DNA from: Haladaptatus salinisoli
GTDB taxonomy: Archaea > Halobacteriota > Halobacteria > Halobacteriales > Haladaptataceae
Length of the DNA: 64,000 nucleotides
Direction: 5' to 3'
Assembly (NCBI RefSeq): GCF_020614375.1
Contig: NZ_CP085327.1
Span: forward strand, 1,290,823-1,354,822
Shown: positions 24,641-32,960 of the stretch, piece after piece
Position numbering within the stretch: the first letter of the stretch is position 1
How the letters are laid out: the number at the start of each line of letters is the position of its first letter
Position numbers and translations under genes: made by a program
Notes under the pieces: model-generated
The model's database searches: none
Seen by the model: the letters and a program-made list of their open reading frames with translations, nothing else
Told to the model about the DNA's origin: nothing

Positions 24641-26464
24641 TTAGTCGTCCAGCGACGCCGGGTCGGACTCCACCGACACTTCCCTCCCTTCCTCGACCGC
24701 CTGCGTGAGCGAGACGTTGAGCGAGAACATCGAACCGACGCCGCCGACGAGGGTGACGATGTTCTTCACCGCGTGGTCCAAGATGGCCGCGCCGAACGCC
24801 ACCGGCCACGAAACGGGCGTCAGGCCGGCGACGAAGACGGTGAACGCCGCCTCGTACAGGCCGACGCCGCCGGGGGAGAGCGGGAGCACCTTGGCGAGGT
24901 TCCCGACGCTCACCGCGAAGAAGCCGACGGCGACCAGCGTCACGGGATCGAGCGCGACGCCCTCGAAGGCCATCAGCACGAGGATGGCCGTCAGCACGTC
25001 GAGCGTCCAGATGGCGAGGCTGCTCGCTCCGACGCGGGCGAACGCGCTTCGGTCGCTCGCCACGGTCTGCACGTCGCCCGTGAACCGTTCGATGACGCCG
25101 GCCACGTGGTCGGCGTAGGAGTCGGAACTCACCTTCGTCACGGCCGCGCGGACGAGGTTCCGGTCGGAGCGCGCGCTGGCGACGATGACCGCGACCGCCG
25201 CGAACGCAGCGCCGCCGACGCCCGCCGCGACGTACACCGCCGTGCGCGCCGCTTGCTTGTTCTCCGCGCCCGTAATCGCCGGCACGATTTCGGCGGCCTG
25301 CCCCGTCACGGTCAACCCGAGCAGGACGGTTCCGGCCATGACCGTGATTGTGAGCAGGTCGAAGACGCGCTCCACGGCGAGCGACGCGAATCCCGAGGGG
25401 TACGGTATCCCGCGACGCGCCTTCACGACGTACGCGCGCACCGCGTCACCGGCGCGAGCGGGGAACACGAGGTTCCCCGTCTGGCTGATGAATATCGCCC
25501 CGGTGAGGAAGCCGACCTGCTCCGTGAAGCCGAGTTCTTCGAGGATATCCCGGTAGCGGACGCCGCGAAGGGGCCACGAGACGATGTAGATGAGCGCCGC
25601 GACGCCGACGAGCGCGGGGTTCGCCCGCGCCATCTGGTTGAGCACTTCCGCCATGGGAAGGTATCGACCCATCAGCAGGACGGCGATGACGGTCATCAGA
25701 ACGCCCACCGCGATGGACACCCGGCGGGTGATGCGCGGCTGGACGGAGAACTCCCACCAGCACCGGCCTATCTGACTACCCATGCCGAACACGTCGCGCA
25801 CGAGGTCGACTTTCGTGTCGCCTTTCGGCGTCCAATCGACCGCGAACTCCTTGATGCGGTACCCCTTGCGCTGTGCGCGCACGAGCACCTCCGTGTCCCA
25901 GAACCAGTGGTTGTCCTCGACTCCGTCCAACACGGCGAACAGCGCATCGCGGTCGAACGCCTTGAACCCGCACTGGTGGTCGCGCAGGTCGGAACGGAGG
26001 AAAAAGCGCGTCAGACCGTTGAAGCCGCGACTGGCGAAGTCGCGCTTCGCCGGTCGGTCGGCCACGTTTTCGGGCATCCACCGCGAACCGGTGGCGAAGT
26101 CGTACTCGCCGGAGCGAACGCTCTCGACGAGTTCTTCCAGATGCCGCATGTCCGTCGCCAGATCGGTATCGAAGTAGACCAGCGTCCCACCGTTCGCGGC
26201 TTCGAACGCGTGATTCAGCGCTCCCCCGCGCCCCAGTCGTTCGTCGCTGTGGAAGTGGCGGACTCGGTCGTCCCTTTCGGCCATCTGATCCGCGATTTCC
26301 GGCGTTCGGTCGTCACAGCCGTCCTCGGCGACGATCACCTCGAAGCTATCGGACGGCAGGAATGATTCTAACGTGTCGAGGGTCGTCTCGACGGTGTTCT
26401 CGATGGTCGCCTCCTCGTTGTACGCGGGGAGGACGACGCTCACCTCTACGGAACCACCGCTCAT
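24641..26464 (-). CDS. aglD: Dolichol-phosphate glycosyltransferase with LPG-synthase-like membrane domain (AglD)
   Basis: Involved in N-glycosylation of the S-layer; in Haloferax, AglD puts the last mannose on dolichol phosphate. The 607-residue protein has a GT2 domain at residues about 5-235: EVSVVLPAYNEEATIENTV, VAEDGCDDRT, then VYFDTDLATD with its DxD. A seven- to eight-span domain follows at about 255-590 (SWPLRGVRYRDILEELGF, SQTGNLVFPARAGDAVRAY, VLPLSPGGVGLYEAAF). I chose ATG 26464 (MSGGSVEVSVV) over a Met 15 codons earlier because TATA spacing and the GT2 start favour it. It is followed downstream only by the GNAT remnant. Confidence 0.93.
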   Translation of the reverse strand: MSGGSVEVSVVLPAYNEEATIENTVETTLDTLESFLPSDSFEVIVAEDGCDDRTPEIADQMAERDDRVRHFHSDERLGRGGALNHAFEAANGGTLVYFDTDLATDMRHLEELVESVRSGEYDFATGSRWMPENVADRPAKRDFASRGFNGLTRFFLRSDLRDHQCGFKAFDRDALFAVLDGVEDNHWFWDTEVLVRAQRKGYRIKEFAVDWTPKGDTKVDLVRDVFGMGSQIGRCWWEFSVQPRITRRVSIAVGVLMTVIAVLLMGRYLPMAEVLNQMARANPALVGVAALIYIVSWPLRGVRYRDILEELGFTEQVGFLTGAIFISQTGNLVFPARAGDAVRAYVVKARRGIPYPSGFASLAVERVFDLLTITVMAGTVLLGLTVTGQAAEIVPAITGAENKQAARTAVYVAAGVGGAAFAAVAVIVASARSDRNLVRAAVTKVSSDSYADHVAGVIERFTGDVQTVASDRSAFARVGASSLAIWTLDVLTAILVLMAFEGVALDPVTLVAVGFFAVSVGNLAKVLPLSPGGVGLYEAAFTVFVAGLTPVSWPVAFGAAILDHAVKNIVTLVGGVGSMFSLNVSLTQAVEEGREVSVESDPASLDD

Positions 26465-26528
26465 TAGTAAAATCCCACTTCGCCACGCCGTAAGTAGCTT
26501 CTGGGCCAATCGGTGTCACGAGGCGGAC

Positions 26529-26546
26529 GTTAACCAACCGTACCAA
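26529..26546 (+). repeat. Direct repeat, copy 1 (18 bp)
   Basis: GTTAACCAACCGTACCAA. It matches copy 2 at 26609-26626 in 16 of 18 positions, with starts 80 bp apart. Both copies lie in the spacer between aglD and the small HTH gene at 26661. Copy 2 lies at the BRE position of the downstream promoter. Confidence 0.7.
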
Positions 26547-26608
26547 CCCGCCCCGCGGAGCAGGTTAATTTCACCCTCATTGACGAGGAAATCACGAGAC
26601 GGAGAGGT

Positions 26609-26626
26609 GTTAACCACTCGTACCAA
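26609..26626 (+). repeat. Direct repeat, copy 2 (18 bp)
   Basis: GTTAACCACTCGTACCAA. It ends just before the A/T stretch TTCACTAAGAG (about 26628-26638) that is 25-30 bp upstream of the ATG at 26661. A protein bound here would affect that promoter. It is a candidate operator, possibly for autoregulation. Confidence 0.7.
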
Positions 26627-26660
26627 ATTCACTAAGAGAGTATCCGTTCTCTGTAGAGAC

Positions 26661-26900
26661 ATGAGCACGACGACTGCTGGCACGGCCGCACTCACCGACA
26701 AGCAACAGCGCATCCTCCGCTACCTCCGCGAGAACGGCGAGACGAAGACGTACTTCAAATCCCGACTCATCGGAAGCGACCTCGGACTCACGGCGAAGGA
26801 GGTCGGGACGAACATGACCGCCATCGCCGACGGCGATTTCGACGTGGACGTCGAGAAGTGGGGCTACTCCTCGTCGACCACGTGGAAGGTCGAAGCTTAA
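26661..26900 (+). CDS. Small winged-helix-like protein (DUF7123-like)
   Basis: A 79-residue protein, MSTTTAGTAALTDKQQRILR..., with an HTH-like centre (ETKTYFKSRLIGSDLGLTAK then EVGTNMTAI) and an ending of YSSSTTWKVEA. It looks like a short winged helix and resembles the haloarchaeal family I recall as DUF7123 (name from memory). It may regulate transcription. Leaderless initiation is likely. Its stop TAA shares the palindrome TTAA with the stop of the convergent diiron-protein gene, giving a 4 bp overlap. The two 18 bp repeats upstream may be its own operators. Confidence 0.85.
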   Translation: MSTTTAGTAALTDKQQRILRYLRENGETKTYFKSRLIGSDLGLTAKEVGTNMTAIADGDFDVDVEKWGYSSSTTWKVEA

Positions 26901-27760
26901 TCGATACTCGTCAACTCCTCGACCGCGGGAATTTCCTCGCTCTCGGTCGTTATCTGGTTCATCCGCTGGCCGTGTTTTTCGGTCGCGTAACCGACCAGTT
27001 CGGTCGGAGACGGCCCCGGCCCGTCCTCGTCGCGGTCCGGAATGGTCGCCTGCACGAGCGGGAGGAGTTCGTCGATGGTCGCCCGCAGGTCGTCGACATC
27101 GATCGCGCCCGACGCGACCAGTTCCTTCAGTTTCGACATTCCGAAGCCGACGTGGCGACCCTCGTCGCCGCGAATCTTCGTCAACCCCTCGATCAGTCCG
27201 GGTAACGCGGGAATCTCGGGGTGGCTCTCGTCGTCGTAAGAGCGAGTTAAACCGTAGTACCCCGTCTGGGCGAGGATGCCCTCGATGGTGAGGTGGTAGT
27301 GACAGTACGCCACCGCCCGGTTCTCGGGCGTGTCGTCGTCCAGCAATCGGTTCATCGCGGCTTCGTTGCGTTCGAACAGTTCGACGTACTCCTCGTTGAA
27401 CCACCGGTCTTCCGTCGGCGAGGACCGTTCCTGTCCCCGACGCTCCTCCTCGGCGTTGACGACCTCGTTCCAGTAGCGGTCGAAGAAGTCCGCGTGCTTC
27501 GCCTCCTCGTACAACTGCGTCGTAACGAACAACTGATCTTCCACGTCGTCCAGCGCGACGGCGAGCGGCGCGAGATCCTCCGTGACGGCCCGTTCGCCCG
27601 CGCCGAAGCGGGCGAGCGTCCGCTTGAGGCCGAAGAAGACGTCGTCTAGGTCGGCGACGGCGGCGAGGTCGGCGGCGAGGTCGATGTCGTGAGGGTCCCA
27701 ATGTCGTTCGACGGCGTTTCGATAGTACCGAAACGAGCGGGCGGCGTGGTCTAGTTGCAT
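26897..27760 (-). CDS. R2-like ferritin-fold diiron protein (R2lox/ribonucleotide reductase beta family)
   Basis: A 287-residue helical protein with a complete di-metal site: Glu56, Glu86 with His89 (YEEAKHADFF), Glu160 (TIEGILAQTGYY) and Glu200 with His203 (GDEGRHVGFG). This is the pattern of ribonucleotide reductase R2 and R2-like ligand-binding oxidases. No large RNR subunit gene is near, so it could be an oxidase instead of an RNR subunit. That cannot be settled from the sequence alone. The start is ATG 27760 (MQLDHAARSFRYYRNAVERH); a GTG-like upstream extension is less likely. It overlaps the convergent small HTH gene by 4 bp. Confidence 0.85.
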   Translation of the reverse strand: MQLDHAARSFRYYRNAVERHWDPHDIDLAADLAAVADLDDVFFGLKRTLARFGAGERAVTEDLAPLAVALDDVEDQLFVTTQLYEEAKHADFFDRYWNEVVNAEEERRGQERSSPTEDRWFNEEYVELFERNEAAMNRLLDDDTPENRAVAYCHYHLTIEGILAQTGYYGLTRSYDDESHPEIPALPGLIEGLTKIRGDEGRHVGFGMSKLKELVASGAIDVDDLRATIDELLPLVQATIPDRDEDGPGPSPTELVGYATEKHGQRMNQITTESEEIPAVEELTSID

Positions 27761-27815
27761 CGGTTCGACGTTGGAACTCAAAGAAAATCAGTTTACGCCC
27801 CGTATGGACGGCGGT

Positions 27816-28430
27816 TTACGGGTCGAACGAGATGAGACCCGCCGCCTCGCCGGCGAACGTCTCGGCGTTCGCGTCGAACGAGTCGGCGTACCGAACGAGC
27901 AGGGTGATGAGCGTCTCCGGGCGACGGACGGCGTAGCCGTCCTCCCGCGAGAGCAGCCCCTTCTCCTCCAGGTCGGCGGCGTACTTGCTCACCGTCGGAC
28001 GGGAGACGTCGAGCGCGGCCGCGAGGTCGCCGCCGGTCGCCGCCGGGTTGCGGAGCAGTTCGATGAGCATCCCGCGGGCGGTGTCGCGGCGGAGGTAGCC
28101 GAGCGCAACCTGTTCGAACGCGGAGAACTTCCCGGCGGGGAAGAATCGTCGGTAGTCGCCGTCCCGGTGGCTCTCGACGACGCCCAGCTCGACGAGTTGG
28201 CGGAGGTGGTGTTGCGTCTCGCCGGTCCCGAGTTGGAGGTCGTCGCGCACCTTCGAGAAGTGAGCACCCGGCGTAGTGGAGACGTAGCCCGCGATAGCGT
28301 CGCGGGCCTCGCTACGCTCACCCGAGGGGTTCGCGTCGGCGAGTTTCGTCAGCGGCGTCGCCGCCCCGAGAACCGCGAAACGGCGGAGGGTGGCGCGCTT
28401 ATTTTCATCCACGTTACCGCGTTCAACCAT
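27816..28430 (-). CDS. Transcriptional regulator with two winged-helix domains
   Basis: A 204-residue regulator. Residues about 40-100 form one winged helix (STTPGAHFSKVRDDLQLGTG) and about 110-175 another (NPAATGGDLAAALDVSRPTV with SKYAADLEEKGL). This double wHTH layout is common in haloarchaea. No ligand domain is seen. An A/T box (TTTTACG near 28455-28461) is 27 bp upstream, so the mRNA is probably leaderless. A dyad TGTA-N6-TACA sits between the box and the start codon, which suggests that the protein represses itself (inference). Confidence 0.87.
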   Translation of the reverse strand: MVERGNVDENKRATLRRFAVLGAATPLTKLADANPSGERSEARDAIAGYVSTTPGAHFSKVRDDLQLGTGETQHHLRQLVELGVVESHRDGDYRRFFPAGKFSAFEQVALGYLRRDTARGMLIELLRNPAATGGDLAAALDVSRPTVSKYAADLEEKGLLSREDGYAVRRPETLITLLVRYADSFDANAETFAGEAAGLISFDP

Positions 28431-28431
28431 C

Positions 28432-28445
28432 TGTACAGGTATACA
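28432..28445 (-). promoter_or_regulatory. Palindromic operator candidate
   Basis: TGTACAGGTATACA has dyad symmetry (TGTA-N6-TACA) and covers the predicted transcription start of the wHTH regulator, ending one base before its ATG (28430). It is placed to block initiation. The regulator itself is the most economical candidate ligand. Confidence 0.45.
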
Positions 28446-28482
28446 ACTGGGGGACGTAAAATAGCTTCGTTTGGGCGGACAA

Positions 28483-28980
28483 TTACAACCGAGTGGTGAC
28501 GAGCAACGCCAGAAGCACGACCGGAATCACCACGTCGGTCAGCAGAATCGCGCCCGCGTTTCCCGGCGCTCGGTTATCGGTGGTTCGTATCTCTCGGAGG
28601 TGAACGGCCGCGGCTCCGAGCATGAACACCGAAATCCCCACGACGGTCGCCGTCCAAAATCCGTCGCGAAGCCAAAAACAGAGCACCCCGAGCGTACCGA
28701 ACGCGAGGTTGGCGAACGCGACCTCCTCCTGGAACGGATTGCCCACGGGCCAACCGATGTAGGCCGCGATGTCGTCCGACCGAAAGTAGTGGCCGAGAAA
28801 CGCCCAGATACCCTGTACCCCCACGGTCACCACCAGAAACCAGCGGAGGAACGTCTCCGCGAACGGGTATCCCCACGCGCCGACCTGAATCGCCCCGGCG
28901 ATGAGAGCGACGAGAGGGAAGACGAGGGGTTGTAACCGCCCGACGGTAGTCGTTTCCGCGTCGACGCGTGCGTTCGCCAT
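28483..28980 (-). CDS. DUF6790-like integral membrane protein
   Basis: A 165-residue protein with four or five hydrophobic segments, including LQPLVFPLVALIAGAIQVGA, LRWFLVVTVGVQGIWAFLGH, WTATVVGISVFMLGAAAVHL and LLTDVVIPVVLLALLVTTRL. The motif YIGWPVGNPFQEEVAFANLA is characteristic of the DUF6790 group I recall. No catalytic residues are known. The start at 28980 fits an A/T box about 30 bp upstream. It is not tightly linked to its neighbours. Confidence 0.8.
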   Translation of the reverse strand: MANARVDAETTTVGRLQPLVFPLVALIAGAIQVGAWGYPFAETFLRWFLVVTVGVQGIWAFLGHYFRSDDIAAYIGWPVGNPFQEEVAFANLAFGTLGVLCFWLRDGFWTATVVGISVFMLGAAAVHLREIRTTDNRAPGNAGAILLTDVVIPVVLLALLVTTRL

Positions 28981-29056
28981 AGACCGACCGTACGACGAGG
29001 GAGGACGTAACTGTAGCCGCTGAGGACGTGGCGTCCGAAAAGGGGAAACGGCTCGC

Positions 29057-30208
29057 TTACTCGACTTCCGTCTCCATCTCCGATTCGTCCATCTCGGCGT
29101 CCATCTCCTCGATGACCTCGTCGGCGCTCTTGATGTTCGCGGGGTCTTCGCCCTCCTTTATCGCCTGCGCTTCCTTCTCCATCGCCTCGACGTCCATCTC
29201 GGCGTCCTGGTCTATCTGGCCGAGGATCTCGTCGATGTCGTCGAGTCCGAGCAGTTCGCGGGTCTCCTCGTCGAACTCGAGGCTCTCTAAGTCCTGCTTG
29301 CCGTCGACGGCCACGTCGCTTCCGGTCAGGTGCTTGCCGTACCGACCGACCAGCGAGGAGAGCTCCTGCGGCAGGACGAAGGTGGTGGACTCGCCCTGTC
29401 CGATGGTTTCGAGCGTCTCCATCCCCTTCTCGATGATGGCGCGTTCGCCCATCGATTCGGCGGACTTCGCGCGGAGGACGGTCGAGACCGCGTCACCCTG
29501 CGCCTCCAGAATCTGGCTCTGCTTTTCACCCTGCGCGCGGATGATGTTGGACTGCTTGTCACCTTCCGCCGTCTCGATGGCGCTCCGGCGTTCACCCTGC
29601 GCTTCGAGGATCATGGCGCGGCGCTTGCGCTCCGCGCTGGTCTGCTGTTCCATCGCCTGTTGGACGTCCTTCGAGGGGTTGACCTCGCGGACTTCGACGC
29701 TCTCGACGCGGATTCCCCACTCGTCCGTGGGTTCGTCCAGTTCGCGTCGGATCTTGGCGTTTATCTCTTGGCGCTTGTTCAGCGTGTCGTCCAGTTCCAT
29801 GTCGCCGAGCACGGCGCGGAGGGTCGTCTGGGCGAGGTTCGAGACGGCGCGCTTGTAGTCTTCGACCTCGAGGAACGCCTTCTTCGCGTCCATCACCTTG
29901 ATGTAGACGACGGCGTCGGCGGTCACGGGCGAGTTGTCGCGCGTGATGGCTTCCTGCCGCGGCACGTCGAGCGTCTGGGTTCGCATGTCGAAGCGATGGG
30001 TGTTGCTCACGAACGGCGGGACGAAGTTGATACCCGGTTCGAGCAGTTTGCGGTACTCGCCGAACACGGTCAGCGCCCGCTTTTCGGTCGCGTCCACGAT
30101 TTCGACCGCCGACCAGACGGTGACGATAGCGAGGACGAGGAACAACAGCGCGATTATCATCAGCCCGCCGCCGAGGGGGGCCGTTTGGAGAGGTACTGGG
30201 GGCAGCAT
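29057..30208 (-). CDS. SPFH/Band 7 (stomatin-prohibitin) membrane protein
   Basis: A 383-residue protein. It has an N-terminal membrane segment, MIIALLFLVLAIVTVWSAVE (residues about 17-36), and a Band 7 domain (ALTVFGEYRKLLEPGINFVP, DVPRQEAITRDNSPVTADAV). A long coiled coil made of AQGE/AEGD repeats follows (about 190-270), and the C-terminus is very acidic. Such proteins form oligomeric membrane microdomain scaffolds. The NfeD partner lies just upstream on the same strand, the classic stomatin operon partner pair. The A/T box near 30234-30242 fits the start at 30208. The acidic tail after residue 300 is longer than in bacterial homologues and is probably a halophile feature. Confidence 0.94.
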   Translation of the reverse strand: MLPPVPLQTAPLGGGLMIIALLFLVLAIVTVWSAVEIVDATEKRALTVFGEYRKLLEPGINFVPPFVSNTHRFDMRTQTLDVPRQEAITRDNSPVTADAVVYIKVMDAKKAFLEVEDYKRAVSNLAQTTLRAVLGDMELDDTLNKRQEINAKIRRELDEPTDEWGIRVESVEVREVNPSKDVQQAMEQQTSAERKRRAMILEAQGERRSAIETAEGDKQSNIIRAQGEKQSQILEAQGDAVSTVLRAKSAESMGERAIIEKGMETLETIGQGESTTFVLPQELSSLVGRYGKHLTGSDVAVDGKQDLESLEFDEETRELLGLDDIDEILGQIDQDAEMDVEAMEKEAQAIKEGEDPANIKSADEVIEEMDAEMDESEMETEVE

Positions 30209-30288
30209 ACGTCCGGTTGTTGGGAGAGATACTTGTTAAGTATTCTGCTAATGTTCGTCGTACATGTCGGTACAAAACGAGGTTCGCG

Positions 30289-30822
30289 TCAGAACTCTTC
30301 CGTCTCGCGCTCGTTCTTGGCTCGCTCGCGCGCGAGTTCGCGGTCGATGCTGTCCTCGATGTGGCCGAGCGGTTCGACGGTGACGACGTTTCCGCCGCCG
30401 GGGTCGATGACCATCACCTCGGTACCCTCCGGAATCTCGCCGTCCATCGAGCGCGCGGCGAAGTACGGGTTGAAGCCGCCGTCGTCCAGTTTCACCTGTC
30501 CTTCCGACGGGGTGACGCGTTCGGTCACCCGACCGGTCGTCCCCTTCAGCGAGTCGGAGTCCTTGGTCCGACCCGTCCCCTTTCCGCCGTAGAGGTCGAG
30601 TTCGCGGTACGCGTACAGCGAGACGGCCCCGAAGCCTAGCACGAGCGCCGCGAGCACGAACGGCTGTGCGAGCGGCGGAAACGCGACGGCTATCAGGCCC
30701 GCGAGCAAGAGCGCGACGCCGAGGACGATGAAGTGAGCGCCGGGGATGAGCGCCTCGGCGAGCGTGAGCCCCGCACCCGCGAGGACGAGCAAGAGCGGGA
30801 GCGAATCGAGGGGCGATGCCAT
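30289..30822 (-). CDS. NfeD-like membrane protein
   Basis: A 177-residue protein with two or three N-terminal spans (PLLLVLAGAGLTLAEALIPG, HFIVLGVALLLAGLIAVAF) and a C-terminal OB-fold: LKGTTGRVTERVTPSEGQVK, then GEIPEGTEVMVIDPGGGNVV. NfeD proteins pair with the SPFH proteins encoded next to them, here 80 bp downstream. This is a short-form NfeD without the ClpP-like protease domain. Leaderless initiation at 30822 is supported by CTTAAT about 25 bp upstream. Confidence 0.9.
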   Translation of the reverse strand: MASPLDSLPLLLVLAGAGLTLAEALIPGAHFIVLGVALLLAGLIAVAFPPLAQPFVLAALVLGFGAVSLYAYRELDLYGGKGTGRTKDSDSLKGTTGRVTERVTPSEGQVKLDDGGFNPYFAARSMDGEIPEGTEVMVIDPGGGNVVTVEPLGHIEDSIDRELARERAKNERETEEF

Positions 30823-30860
30823 GTCGTGGTCTTGGTGTCGAACGATTAAGGGTTTGTGGG

Positions 30861-31040
30861 TTACGCCAAGCCGAGCAGACGGAGGAAGATGAAGACGGTC
30901 GTGAAGACGCCGAGCAGGACGAAGAGCACGTTTTCGGCCGACGGCGACCCCGGTTCGAGGGTCTCGTCCTCCGGCGAAAGTTCCCCGTTTGGAGCGTCGT
31001 CGTCACCGACTTCGTCCGTGTCGAACTTCCAATCGGACAT
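30861..31040 (-). CDS. Small acidic protein with C-terminal membrane anchor
   Basis: A 59-residue protein, MSDWKFDTDEVGDDDAPNGE..., with an acidic soluble half and a single C-terminal span (NVLFVLLGVFTTVFIFLRLL). It resembles haloarchaeal tail-anchored proteins of unknown role. It sits between pyk and nfeD on the same strand and may be co-transcribed with nfeD. It could interact with the SPFH/NfeD pair, but that is only suggested by position. Confidence 0.75.
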   Translation of the reverse strand: MSDWKFDTDEVGDDDAPNGELSPEDETLEPGSPSAENVLFVLLGVFTTVFIFLRLLGLA

Positions 31041-31072
31041 ACGACGTGGTACGGCGCGCGGCGACAAAAGGT

Positions 31073-32821
31073 CTACGAGCGGTCGCGCGAACGAACGTCG
31101 CCCTCGTAGACGACGCCGCGCTCGGCGTCCAGCGTCACGGTATCGCCGTCGTCCACTTCCGGGCCGAGCGGCGCGCCGCTGACCATCGGAATGTCGAGTT
31201 CGCGGGCGATCAGCGCCGGATATCCGGTCATCCCGGGACGGGCGTCGACGATGCCCGCGAGGCGCGACGTGTCGCCGGTGAACTCCCCGTCGAACTCCGG
31301 TTCGAGCACGAGAACGGTTCCCTCCGGAACGTCGGAGAGATCGCCCGTCGTACTGCGCGTAACTGGTCCGGCGGTCTGACCTCGCACGACGCTCCGCCCA
31401 GTGGCGATGGTCTGGGCGGCGACGTGGACTTTGAGCATGTTCGCCGTGTCGGAGCCCTCGAGTTCGCTCATCATCCCCGTGAGCACGACCACGGTGTCCC
31501 CGCTCTCCGCGACGTCCGCGTCGAGGGCGGCCTGCACGCCGTCCTCGATGATGGTCTCGACGCTCCGACCGAGGTCGGTGTACTGGGCGTTGACGCCCCA
31601 CGAGAGCGTGAGTTTGCGTCGGACGCGGTCGTTCGGCGTCGTCGCCACGACCGGGACGCCGGGGCGGAACTTCGCCACCTTCAACGCGGTGTAGCCGGAC
31701 TCGCTGGCCGCGACGACCGCGCTCGCGCCGATGTCGCGGGCGAGGTAGCGGGCCGACCGCGCCAGCGCGTCGGTTCGGGTGTCGTCGCCCGCCGGGACGC
31801 GCTGTTCTAGCGTCTCGGCGTACTCCTCGCTCTCCTCGACCTCGCGGACGATGCGGTCCATCGTCTCGACGACGCGGACGGGGTGGTCGCCGATCGCGGT
31901 CTCGCCGGAGAGCATCACGGCGTCGGTTCCGTCGAGCACCGCGTTCGCCACGTCGGAGGCTTCCGCGCGGGTCGGCCTGCGCGAGTGAACCATCGAATCG
32001 AGCATCTCCGTCGCGGTGATGACGGGGACGCCCTCCCGCTGGCAGGTGCGGATGATGCGTTTTTGAATCATCGGCACGTCCTCCATCGGGCACTCGACGC
32101 CGAGATCGCCGCGCGCGACCATCACGCCGTAGGCCGCGTCGATTATGGCGGGGAGGTTCTCGACAGCGCCGCGACGCTCTATCTTGGCGATGATGGGGAT
32201 GTCCGCGCCGGCCTCTTCGAGCACCTTGCTCACCTCGTACACGTCGTCCGCGTCGCGGACGAAGCTCGCGGCGACGAAATCGACCCCCTTCTCGGCCGCG
32301 AGTTCGAGGTCGCCGCGGTCTTTCTCGGTGACGGTGTCCAGACCGAGTTCGACGCCGGGGACGTTGACGCCCTTCCGACCGCCGAGTTGGCCGCCGCTGA
32401 CGACGCGGGCGACGACGGCGTCGTCCTCTTCTCGCTCGACCCTCGTCTCGATTCGGCCGTCGTCCAAGAGGACGGCGTCGCCCGATTCGGCGGCGGTGAT
32501 GCCGAACGACAGGCCGACCTCCTCCGGCGTCGCCTCGTCGCCCTCCACGAACCGGACGGTCGAACCGGTTTCGAGCGCGATGGGCTCGTCGACCGCCGCG
32601 GTTCGAACCTCGGGGCCTTGGAGGTCGAGCATCGCGGCCAGCGGATTCTCGGTCGCTTCGTCCGCTCGGCGAATCGTCTCGACGAGTTCGGCTCTATCGT
32701 CGCGCGACCCGTGGCTGGCGTTGACCCGGGCGACCGTCATCCCGGCGTCCGCCAACTCTCGAACCCGACTCTGCGAGGCGGACGCGGGTCCGAGGGTGCA
32801 GACGATCTTCGCGTTTCTCAT
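31073..32821 (-). CDS. pyk: Pyruvate kinase with C-terminal PEP-utiliser-like domain
   Basis: Transfers phosphate from PEP to ADP, the last step of glycolysis. The first 465 residues are canonical: KIVCTLGPASASQSRVRELA, LDLQGPEVRTAAV, ITATEMLDSMVHSRRPTRAE and AVMLSGETAIGDHP. An additional C-terminal region of about 110 residues resembles the swivelling phospho-His domain of PEP synthase (GIVDARPGMTGYPALIAREL). The catalytic His is missing, with GYP in place of SHA. Length is 582 against about 470-480 for a basic pyruvate kinase. ppsA, which catalyses the reverse direction and has the intact His domain, lies about 5 kb further along the window. The start at 32821 fits an A/T box at leaderless distance. 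Confidence 0.95.
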   Translation of the reverse strand: MRNAKIVCTLGPASASQSRVRELADAGMTVARVNASHGSRDDRAELVETIRRADEATENPLAAMLDLQGPEVRTAAVDEPIALETGSTVRFVEGDEATPEEVGLSFGITAAESGDAVLLDDGRIETRVEREEDDAVVARVVSGGQLGGRKGVNVPGVELGLDTVTEKDRGDLELAAEKGVDFVAASFVRDADDVYEVSKVLEEAGADIPIIAKIERRGAVENLPAIIDAAYGVMVARGDLGVECPMEDVPMIQKRIIRTCQREGVPVITATEMLDSMVHSRRPTRAEASDVANAVLDGTDAVMLSGETAIGDHPVRVVETMDRIVREVEESEEYAETLEQRVPAGDDTRTDALARSARYLARDIGASAVVAASESGYTALKVAKFRPGVPVVATTPNDRVRRKLTLSWGVNAQYTDLGRSVETIIEDGVQAALDADVAESGDTVVVLTGMMSELEGSDTANMLKVHVAAQTIATGRSVVRGQTAGPVTRSTTGDLSDVPEGTVLVLEPEFDGEFTGDTSRLAGIVDARPGMTGYPALIARELDIPMVSGAPLGPEVDDGDTVTLDAERGVVYEGDVRSRDRS

Positions 32822-32960
32822 GGCCGTAGATTGGGACGGTCGTGCAAAAAAACCTCGCAGTTAACTCGCGGACGAGTTCACAGCCGGCGAAAGCGGAAGG
32901 GGGAGGAGGTGTGCAAACTAGCCACAACCGATATTTATGTCCCCTCCAAAACCGGAAAAT

